Shown here: positions 34,959 through 44,800 of the stretch, piece by piece
How the letters are laid out: every line of letters starts with the position of its first letter
How positions within the stretch are numbered: position 1 is the stretch's first letter
Assembly (NCBI RefSeq): GCF_023639785.1
Contig: NZ_CP098325.1
Span: 2,480,001 to 2,544,000 of the forward strand
Length of the DNA: 64,000 nt
From: Leclercia adecarboxylata
GTDB taxonomy: Bacteria > Pseudomonadota > Gammaproteobacteria > Enterobacterales > Enterobacteriaceae
Reading direction: 5' to 3'
Translations under genes and position numbers: made by a program
Notes under the pieces: generated by a model
What the model was told of the DNA's origin: nothing
Databases searched by the model: none
What the model saw: only the letters and a program-made list of their open reading frames with translations

Positions 34959-35349
34959 CGTTACCTCCTTCCAGCAATTACGTTCAGGGTAACGCGCGGG
35001 CCGTTGCTTAACAGGGGATCACTCTGAAAGCAAAATCGGGGGTTACCCTATAAGAATAGTCATTAAACTGAAATAACAAGAAACGTCCAAAAATCAGCCG
35101 GTTGCACCTGCATCATATGCTGCAAGTTACGCTGATAAAAAAATTAAGCACCATATATCTCGCAACAAGGAGCATCGATAGCTGCTTATTTCACCGTGAT
35201 CTGACCAGTTTTGACATGTCGCCGCTTGCCAAAAGTAACAGCCCTCCCTAAGTTGCTTAACAATTCGACAACCTTTTTCCTTTATCGGGTTGCACCCGAA
35301 GCGCGCCGGGTGTCACCCGCTTCATCATCCACTGGGCGGGATCACGGTT
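34959..35349. promoter_or_regulatory. Divergent promoter region with two phased palindromes
   Basis: A 391-base gap between ydcF and the MHS transporter. It holds CGGGT-TGC-ACCCG at 35286-35298 and CGGGT-GTC-ACCCG at 35307-35319. The arms are identical and the centres are 21 bp apart, two helical turns, ending 30 bases before the transporter ATG. This is the expected layout of a tandem operator. No regulator gene is adjacent. Confidence 0.5.
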
Positions 35350-36672
35350 ATGACACAACAACACGAAAGCAGTGCCGCAGTTTTACGTAAAAATAAGAAG
35401 GTGCTGGTCGCCAGCCTCACCGGCAGCGCCATTGAATGGTTTGACTATTTTCTCTACGGCACGGCCGCCGCGCTGGTCTTCAATAAGATCTTCTTCCCGA
35501 TGGTCGACCCGGTTATCGGCCTGATTTTGTCCTATCTTTCGTTCTCACTAACCTTTTTTATCCGCCCCATTGGTGGCGTGTTGTTCGCCCACATCGGGGA
35601 TCGTATTGGGCGCAAAAAAACGCTGGTGTTGACCCTGTCGCTGATGGGGGGTGCAACCGTGATGATTGGGCTGTTACCCACCTATGAGCAGATTGGCCTC
35701 TGGGCCCCGGCCCTGCTGATCCTGATGCGCATTATTCAGGGGATGGGGATCGGCGGCGAATGGGGCGGCGCCCTGCTGCTGGCCTATGAATATGCCCCTG
35801 AAAAGCGTAAAGGCTTCTTTGGCAGCATTCCGCAGGCGGGGGTCACCATCGGCATGCTGATGGCCACCTTTATCGTCTCGCTGATGACGCTGTTCAGCGA
35901 AGAGGATTTTCTCTCCTGGGGCTGGCGCATTCCGTTCCTGCTGAGCTCGGTGCTGGTGCTGCTGGGGCTGTGGATCCGCAAGGATATCGACGAAACGCCG
36001 GAGTTTAAAAAGGTAAAATCGAGCGGTAAGGTGGCCAAAGCCCCCCTGCGCGACACCCTGAAATACCACTGGCGCGAAGTGCTGATCGCCGCCGGGCTGA
36101 AGGTGGTTGAGACCGCGCCGTTCTATATCTTCTCTACCTTTGTGGTGAGCTACGCCACCACTACACTCAGCTACCAGAAGTCGCAGGCGCTGGAGGCGGT
36201 TACCCTCGGGGCGCTGGTTGCCACCATCATGATCCCGCTGATGGGGCTGCTGTCGGATAAGGTCGGTCGCCAGCGGATGTACGCCGTCAGCGTCTTTGTC
36301 CTCGGCCTGTTTATCGTGCCGTGGTTTATGCTGCTCAATACCGGCACCACCTGGGGCATCGTGCTGGCGACGGTGATCGCTTTCGGGGTGCTGTGGGCGC
36401 CGGTGACCGCGGTGCTGGGTACGCTCTGCTCCGAAATTTTCTCCGCAAACGTGCGCTATACCGGCATCACCCTCGGCTATCAGTTGGGTGCCGCGCTGGC
36501 GGGCGGTACCGCTCCGCTGATTGCCACCGGCCTGCTGGCGAAATATAACGGCGACTGGGTGCCGGTGGCCTGGTATCTGGCGGTGACCGTGACCATCTCG
36601 CTGGTTGCCATCTTCTGCGCCAGCCGGGTAAAGCGCGCCCCGGTGATTAACGCCCGGACAAACGAACTCTGA
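35350..36672 (+). CDS. MFS transporter, metabolite:H+ symporter (MHS) family
   Basis: A 440-residue inner-membrane protein with about twelve hydrophobic segments, starting at the ATG at 35350. It has the MHS signatures SAIEWFDYFLYGTAAALVF, the loop motif HIGDRIGRKK, RIIQGMGIGGEWGGALLLAYEYAP and the repeated LLSDKVGRQR. The GGEWGGA segment places it with the YhjE/ShiA/ProP group, but the substrate cannot be told. It is followed by a strong terminator, so it is a single-gene unit. E. coli lacks it between ydcF and hrpA. Confidence 0.88.
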   Translation: MTQQHESSAAVLRKNKKVLVASLTGSAIEWFDYFLYGTAAALVFNKIFFPMVDPVIGLILSYLSFSLTFFIRPIGGVLFAHIGDRIGRKKTLVLTLSLMGGATVMIGLLPTYEQIGLWAPALLILMRIIQGMGIGGEWGGALLLAYEYAPEKRKGFFGSIPQAGVTIGMLMATFIVSLMTLFSEEDFLSWGWRIPFLLSSVLVLLGLWIRKDIDETPEFKKVKSSGKVAKAPLRDTLKYHWREVLIAAGLKVVETAPFYIFSTFVVSYATTTLSYQKSQALEAVTLGALVATIMIPLMGLLSDKVGRQRMYAVSVFVLGLFIVPWFMLLNTGTTWGIVLATVIAFGVLWAPVTAVLGTLCSEIFSANVRYTGITLGYQLGAALAGGTAPLIATGLLAKYNGDWVPVAWYLAVTVTISLVAIFCASRVKRAPVINARTNEL

Positions 36673-36679
36673 TCCTCAC

Positions 36680-36707
36680 GCGGCCAGCCCTTCTGGCCGC
36701 TTTTTTT
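36680..36707 (+). terminator. Rho-independent terminator
   Basis: 8-bp stem GCGGCCAG/CTGGCCGC, loop CCCTT, then seven T. It starts eight bases after the transporter stop. Confidence 0.92.
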
Positions 36708-36829
36708 CTGAACTTCCCTCTCACATTTGCTTAACCCGCCGTTATCATATTCACTTGAAACAGACATTGCGTCAGACGTAGAATCATTAGCCCACTAACT
36801 ATTCACTCTTATTACAGGTACTTGCCGCT

Positions 36830-38482
36830 ATGCGCCTGCCCCAACGCGACCCCTATGCTCCTCGCGAGTGGCAGCCTCACGAAAAGCCGATGCTGTTAGG
36901 CTCCCCGTCCACGCCGGTGCACAGCACCCCGAAGCGAATCGCCTATGGCGTGGTGGGATTACTGGTCTGCCTGACCGGCGCGCTGGGCAATGCGATGGTT
37001 GCCGCCAACCTGCAAAATTTGCAGGGCACCTTTGCCGCCTGGTCCACCGAAATCGCCTGGCTCCCGGCGGTATACGTGATGACCAACGTGTCGATCAACC
37101 TGCTGCTGGTGAAGTTTCGCCAGCAGTTTGGCCTGCGCGCCTTCACGGAAGGGTTCCTGGTGCTGTATGTGCTGGTGACCTTTTTCCACCTCTTCGTCAA
37201 CGATCTCAGCTCGGCCCTGATGGTGCGCGCCGCCCACGGCATGGTGGCTGCGGCGCTCAGCTCGCTTGGGATCTACTATCAGATCCAGGCCTGGCCGGCG
37301 AAACACCGCCTCAAAGCCCTGACCATCGGCATCACCGGCTCGTCGCTGGCGATCCCCATTGCGCGGCTGTTCTCTACCGAACTGTTACAGCTGGACGAGT
37401 GGCGCGGGCTGTATCTCTTTGAGCTCGGTCTGGCGCTCATCTCGCTGGGCTGCGTGATCGCCCTCAAGCTGCCGCCGGGCGACCGGCGCAAGGTATTCGA
37501 GAAGAAGGATTTCATTACCTTTATTCTGCTGGCGCCGGGCATGGCGCTGCTGTGCGCGGTGCTCTCCCTTGGGCGACTCGACTGGTGGTTTGAAGCGCCG
37601 TGGATCGGCTGGGCGCTGGCGGGTTCGCTGGTGCTGATTGTCTCAGCCATCGTTTTTGAGCATAACCGCAGTAACCCGCTGCTGAATACGCGCTGGCTCT
37701 CCAGCGGCAGTATCCTGCGCCTGGGACTGATTATGCTGCTGATCCGCATCGTGCTGGCGGAGCAGAACACCGGGGTGATCGGCTGGCTGCAGTACGTCGG
37801 GCTGCAAAACGAGCAGATGACCCATCTGGCGTGGTCGATTTTTGCCGGGATCGCCTGCGGCATCGCCGCCAGCTGCCTGACCATCAAACCCACAAAGCTC
37901 GCCTGGCCGATCGTCACCTCGCTGGTTCTGATGATTATCGCCTCCCTGCTCGACAGCCAGTCCAACAGCCTCACCCGTCCGGATCAGCTGATGCTGAGCC
38001 AGTTCCTGCTCGGGTTTGGCAGCGCCTTCTTCCTCGCCCCGGCGATGCTGGCCGGGATTGGCGGGGTGATCGCCGATCCGCGCAACCTGGTCAGCTTTTC
38101 GGTGCTGTTCGGCATGAGCCAGAATATCGGCGGGCTGCTGGGTTCGGCCATTCTCGGCACCTTCCAGACCTGGCGGGAGAAGTACCACTCCAGCCTGCTG
38201 GCGGAACAGCTCACCAGCCTCAATCCGCTGGTGAACGAGCGCCTGCAGATTTACAGCCAGATGTACCGCAGCCTGATTGGCGACGACGCCCTGGTCAGCG
38301 TTCAGTCCACGCTGCAACTCCAGAACGCCAGTACGCTGGAGGCAAATATTTTGGCTTACAACGATACTTATCTTCTGACGGCTGGCATTGCCACCGCCAC
38401 GCTGGTCTGGATTTTATGGCGGTTGCTGCGCCTGCGCATCACTGCCCGTCTGGCGCTGAAAAAGGCCACCGGCAGTCAATAA
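36830..38482 (+). CDS. MFS multidrug exporter (14-helix DHA2-like) of a tripartite pump
   Basis: A 550-residue inner-membrane protein with about fourteen hydrophobic segments. It has a hydrophilic N-terminal tail of about 40 residues, then RIAYGVVGLLVCLTGALGNA and the NLQNLQGTFAAWSTEIAWLP loop that recalls the DHA2 TM1-TM2 region. It lacks the textbook GxLaDrxGrk loop, having KFRQQFGLRAF instead. That is seen in a subgroup of MFS pumps partnered with HlyD adaptors and NodT-type factors. The adaptor gene follows 34 bases later. Substrate unknown; likely drugs, detergents or phenolics. Confidence 0.82.
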   Translation: MRLPQRDPYAPREWQPHEKPMLLGSPSTPVHSTPKRIAYGVVGLLVCLTGALGNAMVAANLQNLQGTFAAWSTEIAWLPAVYVMTNVSINLLLVKFRQQFGLRAFTEGFLVLYVLVTFFHLFVNDLSSALMVRAAHGMVAAALSSLGIYYQIQAWPAKHRLKALTIGITGSSLAIPIARLFSTELLQLDEWRGLYLFELGLALISLGCVIALKLPPGDRRKVFEKKDFITFILLAPGMALLCAVLSLGRLDWWFEAPWIGWALAGSLVLIVSAIVFEHNRSNPLLNTRWLSSGSILRLGLIMLLIRIVLAEQNTGVIGWLQYVGLQNEQMTHLAWSIFAGIACGIAASCLTIKPTKLAWPIVTSLVLMIIASLLDSQSNSLTRPDQLMLSQFLLGFGSAFFLAPAMLAGIGGVIADPRNLVSFSVLFGMSQNIGGLLGSAILGTFQTWREKYHSSLLAEQLTSLNPLVNERLQIYSQMYRSLIGDDALVSVQSTLQLQNASTLEANILAYNDTYLLTAGIATATLVWILWRLLRLRITARLALKKATGSQ

Positions 38483-38516
38483 TGGATGAAAAATTAATGA
38501 TGTTTCTGGAGAAGTT

Positions 38517-39596
38517 ATGAGTCAGCAGGATGCCGCTAAAGAGCAGGCCAATACCCGGAATAATTTACGCGTGGTGTCAGTGTTCGCCGCGGCCGCCATC
38601 GGCATCGTCGGCGTGCTGGTGATCCTCTACGCCTGGCAGCTACCGCCCTTTACCCGCCACGCGCAGTTCACCGATAACGCCTACGTGCGGGGCCAGACCA
38701 CCTTTATCAGCCCCCAGGTGAACGGCTACATCACCGAGGTGAAGGTGCAGGATTTTGTGCAGGTCAAAAAGGGCGACCTGCTGTTGCAGATTGACGACCG
38801 CATCTACCGCCAGCGCGTGCATCAGGCCGAGGCCCAGCTGGCAATGAAGATAGCCGCCCTGAATAACAATTTGCAGCAGCGTAAAAGTGCCGAAGCGGTG
38901 ATCCAGCGTAACGATGCGGCGCTGAAAAACGCCCGGGCCCAGAACCAGAAGACCCAGGCCGACCTCAGGCGGGTGAAGGATCTCACCGCCGACGGCTCGC
39001 TGTCGATTCGCGAGCGGGATGCTGCGCTGGCGAGCGCCGCCCAGGGCAGCGCGGACATCGACCAGGCAAAGGCCACGCTGGAGATGTCGCGCCAGGATCT
39101 GCAAACCGCCATTGTTAACCGCGCCGCGCTGGAGGCCGACGTCGAAAACGCGAAGGCGGCGCTGGAGCTGGCGCAAATCGACCTGCAAAACACCCGCATC
39201 GTCGCCCCGCGCGACGGCCAGCTCGGGCAGATTGCCGTGCGCCTGGGTGCCTATGTGACCGCCGGAACCCATCTCACCACCCTGGTGCCGCCGCAGCACT
39301 GGGTGATCGCCAATATCAAAGAGACCCAGCTGGCGAACCTGCGCGTCGGCCAGCCGGTGAAATTCACCGTCGATGCCCTGAATGATAAAGCCTACGAAGG
39401 CCGGGTGCAGAGCATCTCCCCGGCCACCGGGGTGGAGTTCAGCGCCATTACGCCGGATAACGCCACGGGTAACTTCGTGAAGATTGCCCAGCGCATTCCG
39501 GTGCGCATTGAGGTACTCGGCAAGCCGGAAGAGTCGGCCCTGCTGCGTCCGGGGATGTCGGTGCAGGTGACGATTGATACCCGGGAGGCGAAATGA
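38517..39596 (+). CDS. HlyD/EmrA-type membrane-fusion adaptor
   Basis: A 359-residue periplasmic adaptor anchored by one N-terminal helix (FAAAAIGIVGVLVILYAW, about residues 20-40). A lipoyl-like half follows (FTDNAYVRGQTTFISPQVNG, DFVQVKKGDLLLQIDD). A long coiled coil rich in Ala/Gln/Lys spans about 95-205, then the second lipoyl half (NTRIVAPRDGQLGQIAVRLG) and a beta-barrel domain. It links the inner-membrane MFS pump to the outer-membrane factor. GGAG lies before the ATG. Its stop overlaps the start of the next gene (ATGA). Confidence 0.92.
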   Translation: MSQQDAAKEQANTRNNLRVVSVFAAAAIGIVGVLVILYAWQLPPFTRHAQFTDNAYVRGQTTFISPQVNGYITEVKVQDFVQVKKGDLLLQIDDRIYRQRVHQAEAQLAMKIAALNNNLQQRKSAEAVIQRNDAALKNARAQNQKTQADLRRVKDLTADGSLSIRERDAALASAAQGSADIDQAKATLEMSRQDLQTAIVNRAALEADVENAKAALELAQIDLQNTRIVAPRDGQLGQIAVRLGAYVTAGTHLTTLVPPQHWVIANIKETQLANLRVGQPVKFTVDALNDKAYEGRVQSISPATGVEFSAITPDNATGNFVKIAQRIPVRIEVLGKPEESALLRPGMSVQVTIDTREAK

Positions 39597-40969
39597 TCCG
39601 CCGCCCGCTTGTTGCCCTGATGGTCGCCGCCGCCCTGAGCGGCTGCCAGTCGGTGGATGTCGCCCCGGCAAAACCGACCTTGCAGATCCCCGCCCAGTGG
39701 CGCGCCGCGACGGGGCCTGCCAGCCCGGCAGAACAGCAGTGGTGGCGCAATTTTCATGACAGCCAGCTAAACCACTACGTTGACCAGGCCCTGCGCAACA
39801 ACAGCGACGTGCTGATCGCCCGGGAGCGGATCAACGAGTATCAGGCCCGGGTGTATGCCGCCGACAGCAGCCTGTTTCCGAGCCTGGATGCCGAACTGAA
39901 CGCGGGTCGTGCCCGCTCCCAGTCGGCGGCCACCGGTTTGCCGGTCTACGGCGCGCTGTACAGAGGCAGTCTGACCGCCAGCTATGACGTGGATATCTGG
40001 GGCGTTAACCGCCGTACCAGCGATGCCGCCGAGGCCACCCTCGAGGCGCAAAAGGCGGCCGCCGCGGCCGCGGATCTGACCGTGGCCTCCTCGGTGGCCT
40101 CCGGTTATGTCACCCTGCTGGCGCTGGACGAGCAGCTTAAGGTCACGCAGTCGACCCTGAAGGCGCGGGAGGAGGCGTTTAACCTGGCGCAGCGGCAGTA
40201 TCAGACCGGTTACAGCTCGCGCCTTGAGCTCATGCAGTCCGACTCGGAGCTGCGCTCGACCCGGGCGCAGATCCCCCAGGTGCAGAACCAGATTGCCCGC
40301 CAGGAGAATGCCCTCAGCCTGCTGCTGGGCAGCAACCCGGGGTCCGTTGCCCGCAGCGTCGATTTCGATGCCCTGACGCCGCTGCGTATTCCGTCGCAGC
40401 TGCCGTCATCATTACTTAATCGTCGTCCTGATATTGTGCAGGCGGAACGCCAGCTCATTGCGGCGGATGCCACGCTTGCCGCCTCCCGCGCCAGCCTGCT
40501 GCCGTCGATCAACCTCACGGCGACGGGATCGATTCAGGATCGCACCCTGCCCGGCCTGCTGGATAACCCGCTGGAACTGTGGAGCGTTGGCGGCAGTATT
40601 CTGGCGCCGCTGCTGAACCGCCAGGCGCTGAACGCGCAGGTGGACGTTTCCCAGTCCCAGCGCAACCAGGCGCTGTACAGCTATGAAAAAACGGTGCGTA
40701 ATGCCTTTAAAGAGGTGAACGACAGCCTGGATGCCATCACCCGCTACGGCGAGCAGCTCTCCGAGCTGCTGGCGCAGCAGGAAGTCGCTCAGGAGACATT
40801 GCGCATCGCCCGGAACCGCTATCGCAACGGCTATTCATCTTATCTGGACGTGCTGGACGCCCAGCGCACGCTGTTTTCGGTGCAGACCAGCGTGGTGCAG
40901 GCGAAAAATAACCTGCTGCTGGCGCAGATCGATCTGTATAAGGCGCTGGGCGGCGGGTGGTCGGCATAA
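39593..40969 (+). CDS. NodT-type outer-membrane efflux lipoprotein
   Basis: A 458-residue TolC-superfamily outer-membrane factor. The lipobox LSGC places the acylated cysteine at residue 18. Two outer-membrane-factor repeats are visible, including LTASYDVDIWGVNRRTSDAA and the PDIVQAERQLIAADATLAAS pair with the LLPSINLTATGS strand. It forms the outer-membrane duct of the three-gene pump and replaces the need for TolC. The coupled ATGA start supports one operon. Downstream are repeat elements and then an O-methyltransferase. Confidence 0.93.
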   Translation: MIRRPLVALMVAAALSGCQSVDVAPAKPTLQIPAQWRAATGPASPAEQQWWRNFHDSQLNHYVDQALRNNSDVLIARERINEYQARVYAADSSLFPSLDAELNAGRARSQSAATGLPVYGALYRGSLTASYDVDIWGVNRRTSDAAEATLEAQKAAAAAADLTVASSVASGYVTLLALDEQLKVTQSTLKAREEAFNLAQRQYQTGYSSRLELMQSDSELRSTRAQIPQVQNQIARQENALSLLLGSNPGSVARSVDFDALTPLRIPSQLPSSLLNRRPDIVQAERQLIAADATLAASRASLLPSINLTATGSIQDRTLPGLLDNPLELWSVGGSILAPLLNRQALNAQVDVSQSQRNQALYSYEKTVRNAFKEVNDSLDAITRYGEQLSELLAQQEVAQETLRIARNRYRNGYSSYLDVLDAQRTLFSVQTSVVQAKNNLLLAQIDLYKALGGGWSA

Positions 40970-40980
40970 AATACCGGGCT

Positions 40981-41065
40981 CTGTGCGGCCTGATGCCCTC
41001 TCCCACAGGGAGAGGGAGCAAACAAATGTAGGCCCGTGCAAGCGTAGCGCCGCCGGGCAATGCTC
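40981..41065. repeat. REP and GGGAGAGGG palindrome, second copy
   Basis: CTGTGCGGCCTGATGCCCTC, then TCCCACAGGGAGAGGGAG, is a copy of the element at 32451 lacking the inner ACCCCAACCCTC segment. A single REP (GTAGGCCCGTGCAAGCGTAG) follows from 41029. It lies between the pump operon and the O-methyltransferase gene. Confidence 0.8.
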
Positions 41066-41085
41066 TCACAATAAGGGGTCAATCT

Positions 41086-41745
41086 ATGCAACAACAGTGG
41101 TCTGCCGTAGATAATTACATGATTTCCGAGCTTATTCCTCAGGATGAGGTGCTGCAAAAGGTTCTGGAGAATAACCAGCGTGCGGGGTTACCGGCTCACG
41201 ATGTGGCCGCCAATCAGGGGCAACTGCTGGCGCTGTTCGTGCGTATGACCCAGGCGAGGCGCATTCTGGAGATTGGCACCCTGGGGGCCTACAGCAGCAT
41301 CTGGATGGCACGCGCCCTGCCCGCGGATGGCAAGCTAATCACCCTGGAAGCTGACCCAAACCATGCGGCCGTTGCGCGGCAGAATATTCATCTGGCGGGG
41401 CTGGATCAGCGCATCGAGCTGATTGAAGGTCCGGCGCTGCGCTCACTTGAGCGCTTCGACAGCATCCCACCTTTTGATCTGATTTTTATCGATGCCGACA
41501 AACCCAACAACCCGGGCTATCTGGAGTGGGCGCTGCATTATTCCCGTCCGGGGACATTGATCATCGGCGACAATGTGGTGCGCGACGGCGAAGTGGTGAA
41601 TGGTCAGAGCGACGACGCCCGGGTGCACGGCGTGCGACGGTTTATCGAGATGATCGGAGACAACCCGCGACTCACCGCCACCGCGTTGCAGACGGTGGGG
41701 GTTAAGGGGTGGGATGGGTTTACGCTGGCGATGGTGAACGATTAA
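41086..41745 (+). CDS. Class I SAM-dependent O-methyltransferase (COMT type)
   Basis: A 219-residue protein. It has the SAM-binding motif ILEIGTLGAYSSIWMA, the acidic EADPNHAAVARQN strand end, FDLIFIDADKPNNPGYL with metal-binding Asp, and GDNVVRDGEVV with the Asp-Asn metal pair. This is the divalent-metal-dependent catechol/caffeoyl-CoA O-methyltransferase pattern. The usual targets are small catechol-like phenolics. AAGGGG precedes the ATG. It sits just after an efflux operon, which invites the idea of phenolic detoxification. The repeat element between them suggests separate units. Confidence 0.88.
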   Translation: MQQQWSAVDNYMISELIPQDEVLQKVLENNQRAGLPAHDVAANQGQLLALFVRMTQARRILEIGTLGAYSSIWMARALPADGKLITLEADPNHAAVARQNIHLAGLDQRIELIEGPALRSLERFDSIPPFDLIFIDADKPNNPGYLEWALHYSRPGTLIIGDNVVRDGEVVNGQSDDARVHGVRRFIEMIGDNPRLTATALQTVGVKGWDGFTLAMVND

Positions 41746-41750
41746 GGCAT

Positions 41751-41840
41751 TGTGCGCGCTGATGCCCTCACCCCGGCCCTCTCCCACGGGGAGAGGGAGA
41801 AAACCGTAGGCCGGGCAAGCGCATGCGCCGCCCGGCGGTT
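41751..41840. repeat. REP and GGGAGAGGG palindrome, third copy
   Basis: TGTGCGCGCTGATGCCCTCA, then a CCCTCTCCC/GGGGAGAGGG palindrome (41751-41803), is followed by a REP (GTAGGCCGGGCAAGCGCATG, 41807-41840) reaching the hrpA stop. It lies between two convergent genes. Confidence 0.85.
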
Positions 41841-44800
41841 TTACGCTGAGATCTGCTCCATCGCCTGCAAAATACGCTTATCGGATATCGGGTACGGCGT
41901 CCCCAGCTGCTGGGCAAAGAAGCTGACGCGCAGCTCTTCGATCATCCAGCGGATCTCCTGCACGTCTTCGTCATCGCGGCGGGCTGGCGGGAGCTTATTC
42001 AGCCACTGCTGCCAGCGCTGCTGCACCGCTTCCACCTTCAGCATCTGCGCCCGGTCGCGGTGCGGGTCGATGGCCATCTTCTCCAGACGCTTTTCAATCG
42101 CCTGCAGGTAACGCAGCGTATCCCCCAGCCGTTTGTAACCGTTGCCGGTGACAAACCCGCGATAGACCAGCCCCGCCATCTGGGCTTTCACGTCCGACAG
42201 CCCCAGCGCCATGGTCATGTCCACCCGCCCTTTCAGACGTTTGTTGATATTGAACACCGCGGTGAGGATCTGTTCGACCTGCTTCGCAATGTTAACCACC
42301 GTCTCGTTGAGTTCGGCGCGCACCTTCTCGTGCAGCTTCGCAAAGCCCTCTTCCGTCCATACCGGGCCGCCCGCGGCATGGATCAGCTGATCCACACCGC
42401 AGGAGATGCAGTCGTCGATCAGATCCAGCACCTTGCCGTACGGGTTAAAGTAGAGTCCCAGCTTGGCTTTGTTCGGCAGCTTCTCGTGCAGATACTTGAT
42501 CGGCGACGGGATGTTTAACAGCAGTAAACGGCGCAGCCCGCGCCACATCGCCTGCTGCTGCTCCTGCGGATTATCAAACAGCTTGATCGCCACGCTGTCG
42601 CGCTCGTCCACCAGCGCTGGCCAGGCTTTCACCTTGTAGTTGCCGCGCTTCTGCTCGTAGCTTTCCGGCAGCTGACCGAAGCTCCAGATATGCAGCCCGC
42701 TCTGCTCGATGCCATCGTCGGCCACGGCAGACAAGGTCTCCTGCACTTTGCCTTTCAACGCCTCTTTCAGCTCGCTCAGGGAACGGCCTTCCTGTAGCTT
42801 TTTGTTTTTGTCATCCACGACCCGGAAGCTGATTTTCAGGTGATCGGGCACCTGATCCCAGTGCCAGTCTTCCCGGTCGATGGTGACGCCCGTCATGCGA
42901 CGCAGCTCGCGCTCCAGCGAATCCAGCAGCGGCAGCTCCAGCGGCGTGGCCCGCCCCAGAAATGCCTCGGCGTAGTTCGGCGCAGGCACAAAGTTGCGAC
43001 GCACCGGTTTCGGCAGGGACTTAATCAGGGCGATAACCAGCTCGCGGCGCAGGCCTGGAATTTGCCACTCAAAACCGCTCTCCTCCACCTGGTTAAGCAG
43101 CGGCAGCGGGATGTGAACGGTCACGCCATCGGCGTCGGTGCCCGGCTCAAACTGGTAGCTCAGGCGCAGCTTGAGATTGCCCTGATGCCAGAAGTTCGGG
43201 TAATCCAGCTTGCTGACCTGCTCCGCCCCCTCTTTAATCAGCATGCTCTTTTCAAAGTTGAGCAGATCCGGGGTCTCGCGGCTGACCTTTTTCCACCAGC
43301 TGTCAAAGTGGCGGGCAGAGATCACGTCGTGGCTGATGCGCTGGTCGTAAAACTCGAACAGCGTCTCGTCATCCACCAGGATATCGCGACGGCGGGTTTT
43401 GTGCTCCAGCTCTTCCACTTCGCTGCGCAGCTTGAGGTTTTCCCGGAAGAAGGCGTGACGGGTCTGCCAGTCGCCTTCCACCAGCGCATGCCGGATAAAC
43501 AGCTCTCGCGAAAGGGCCGGATCGATCTGGCTGTAGTTGACCTTACGCGCGGCCACCACCGGCAGACCGTAAACGGTGACCTTCTCGGTCGCCATCACCG
43601 CCCCCTGCGCCCGCTCCCAGTGCGGCTCACTGTACGAGCGTTTCAGCAGGTGCTGCGCCACCGGCTCGACCCACTCCGGATCGATGCGCGCGGCAATGCG
43701 CCCCCACAGGCGGCTGGTCTCCACCAGTTCCGCCACCATCGTCCACTTCGGCGGCTTTTTGAACAAGCCGGAGCCCGGGAAGATAGAGAACCGGGCGTTA
43801 CGCGCTCCGGTAAACTCCTGCTTGTCGGCATCTTTCATGCCAATATGCGACAGCAGACCGGTCAGCAGTGCGATATGCACCTCGCGGTATTCCGCCGGTT
43901 CGCTGTTCACCGGAATGCCCAGCTCTTTCACCACCTGACGCAGCTGGGTGTAGATATCCTGCCACTCGCGCACCCGCAGGTAGTTAAGGAAATCCAGCTT
44001 GCACTGGCGGCGGAACTGGTTCGACGACAGCGCTTTCTGCTGCTCGCCGATGTAGTTCCACAGGTTCACGAAGGCGAGGAAATCGGACTCTTTGTCGTGG
44101 AATCGGCGGTGCTTCTCATCGGAAGCCTGCTGTTTATCCATCGGACGCTCGCGCGGATCCTGAATGGAGAGCGCCGAGGTGATGATCATCGCCTCGCGCA
44201 CGCAGCCGTGTTTTTGCGCCTCCAGCACCATTCGCGCCAGACGCGGATCCACCGGCAGCTGGCTGAGCTGGCGCCCCATTTGCGTCAGCTTGTAAACGGT
44301 GGCCTGCTCGTCGGTGGTGATCGCCCCCAGCTCCTCCAGCAGGCGCACGCCGTCCTGGATATTGCGTTTGTCCGGCGCTTCCACAAACGGGAAGGCGGCG
44401 ATATCACCCAGCCCGAGGGCGGTCATCTGCAGAATGACCGACGCCAGGTTGGTACGCAGAATTTCCGGGTCGGTAAACTCCGGGCGCGACAGGAAATCGT
44501 CTTCCGAATAGAGACGGATACAGATCCCTTCCGAGACGCGCCCGCAGCGGCCTTTACGCTGGTTGGCGGAGGCCTGGGACACCGGCTCAATCGGCAGGCG
44601 CTGCACCTTGGTGCGGTAGCTGTAGCGGCTGATACGCGCCGTGCCGGGGTCAATCACATACTTAATGCCCGGTACGGTGAGGGAGGTTTCCGCCACGTTG
44701 GTCGCCAGCACGATGCGGCGGCCGCTGTGGGACTGGAACACGCGGTTCTGCTCGCTGTTGGAGAGGCGCGCGTAGAGCGGCAGGATCTCGGTATGGCGCA

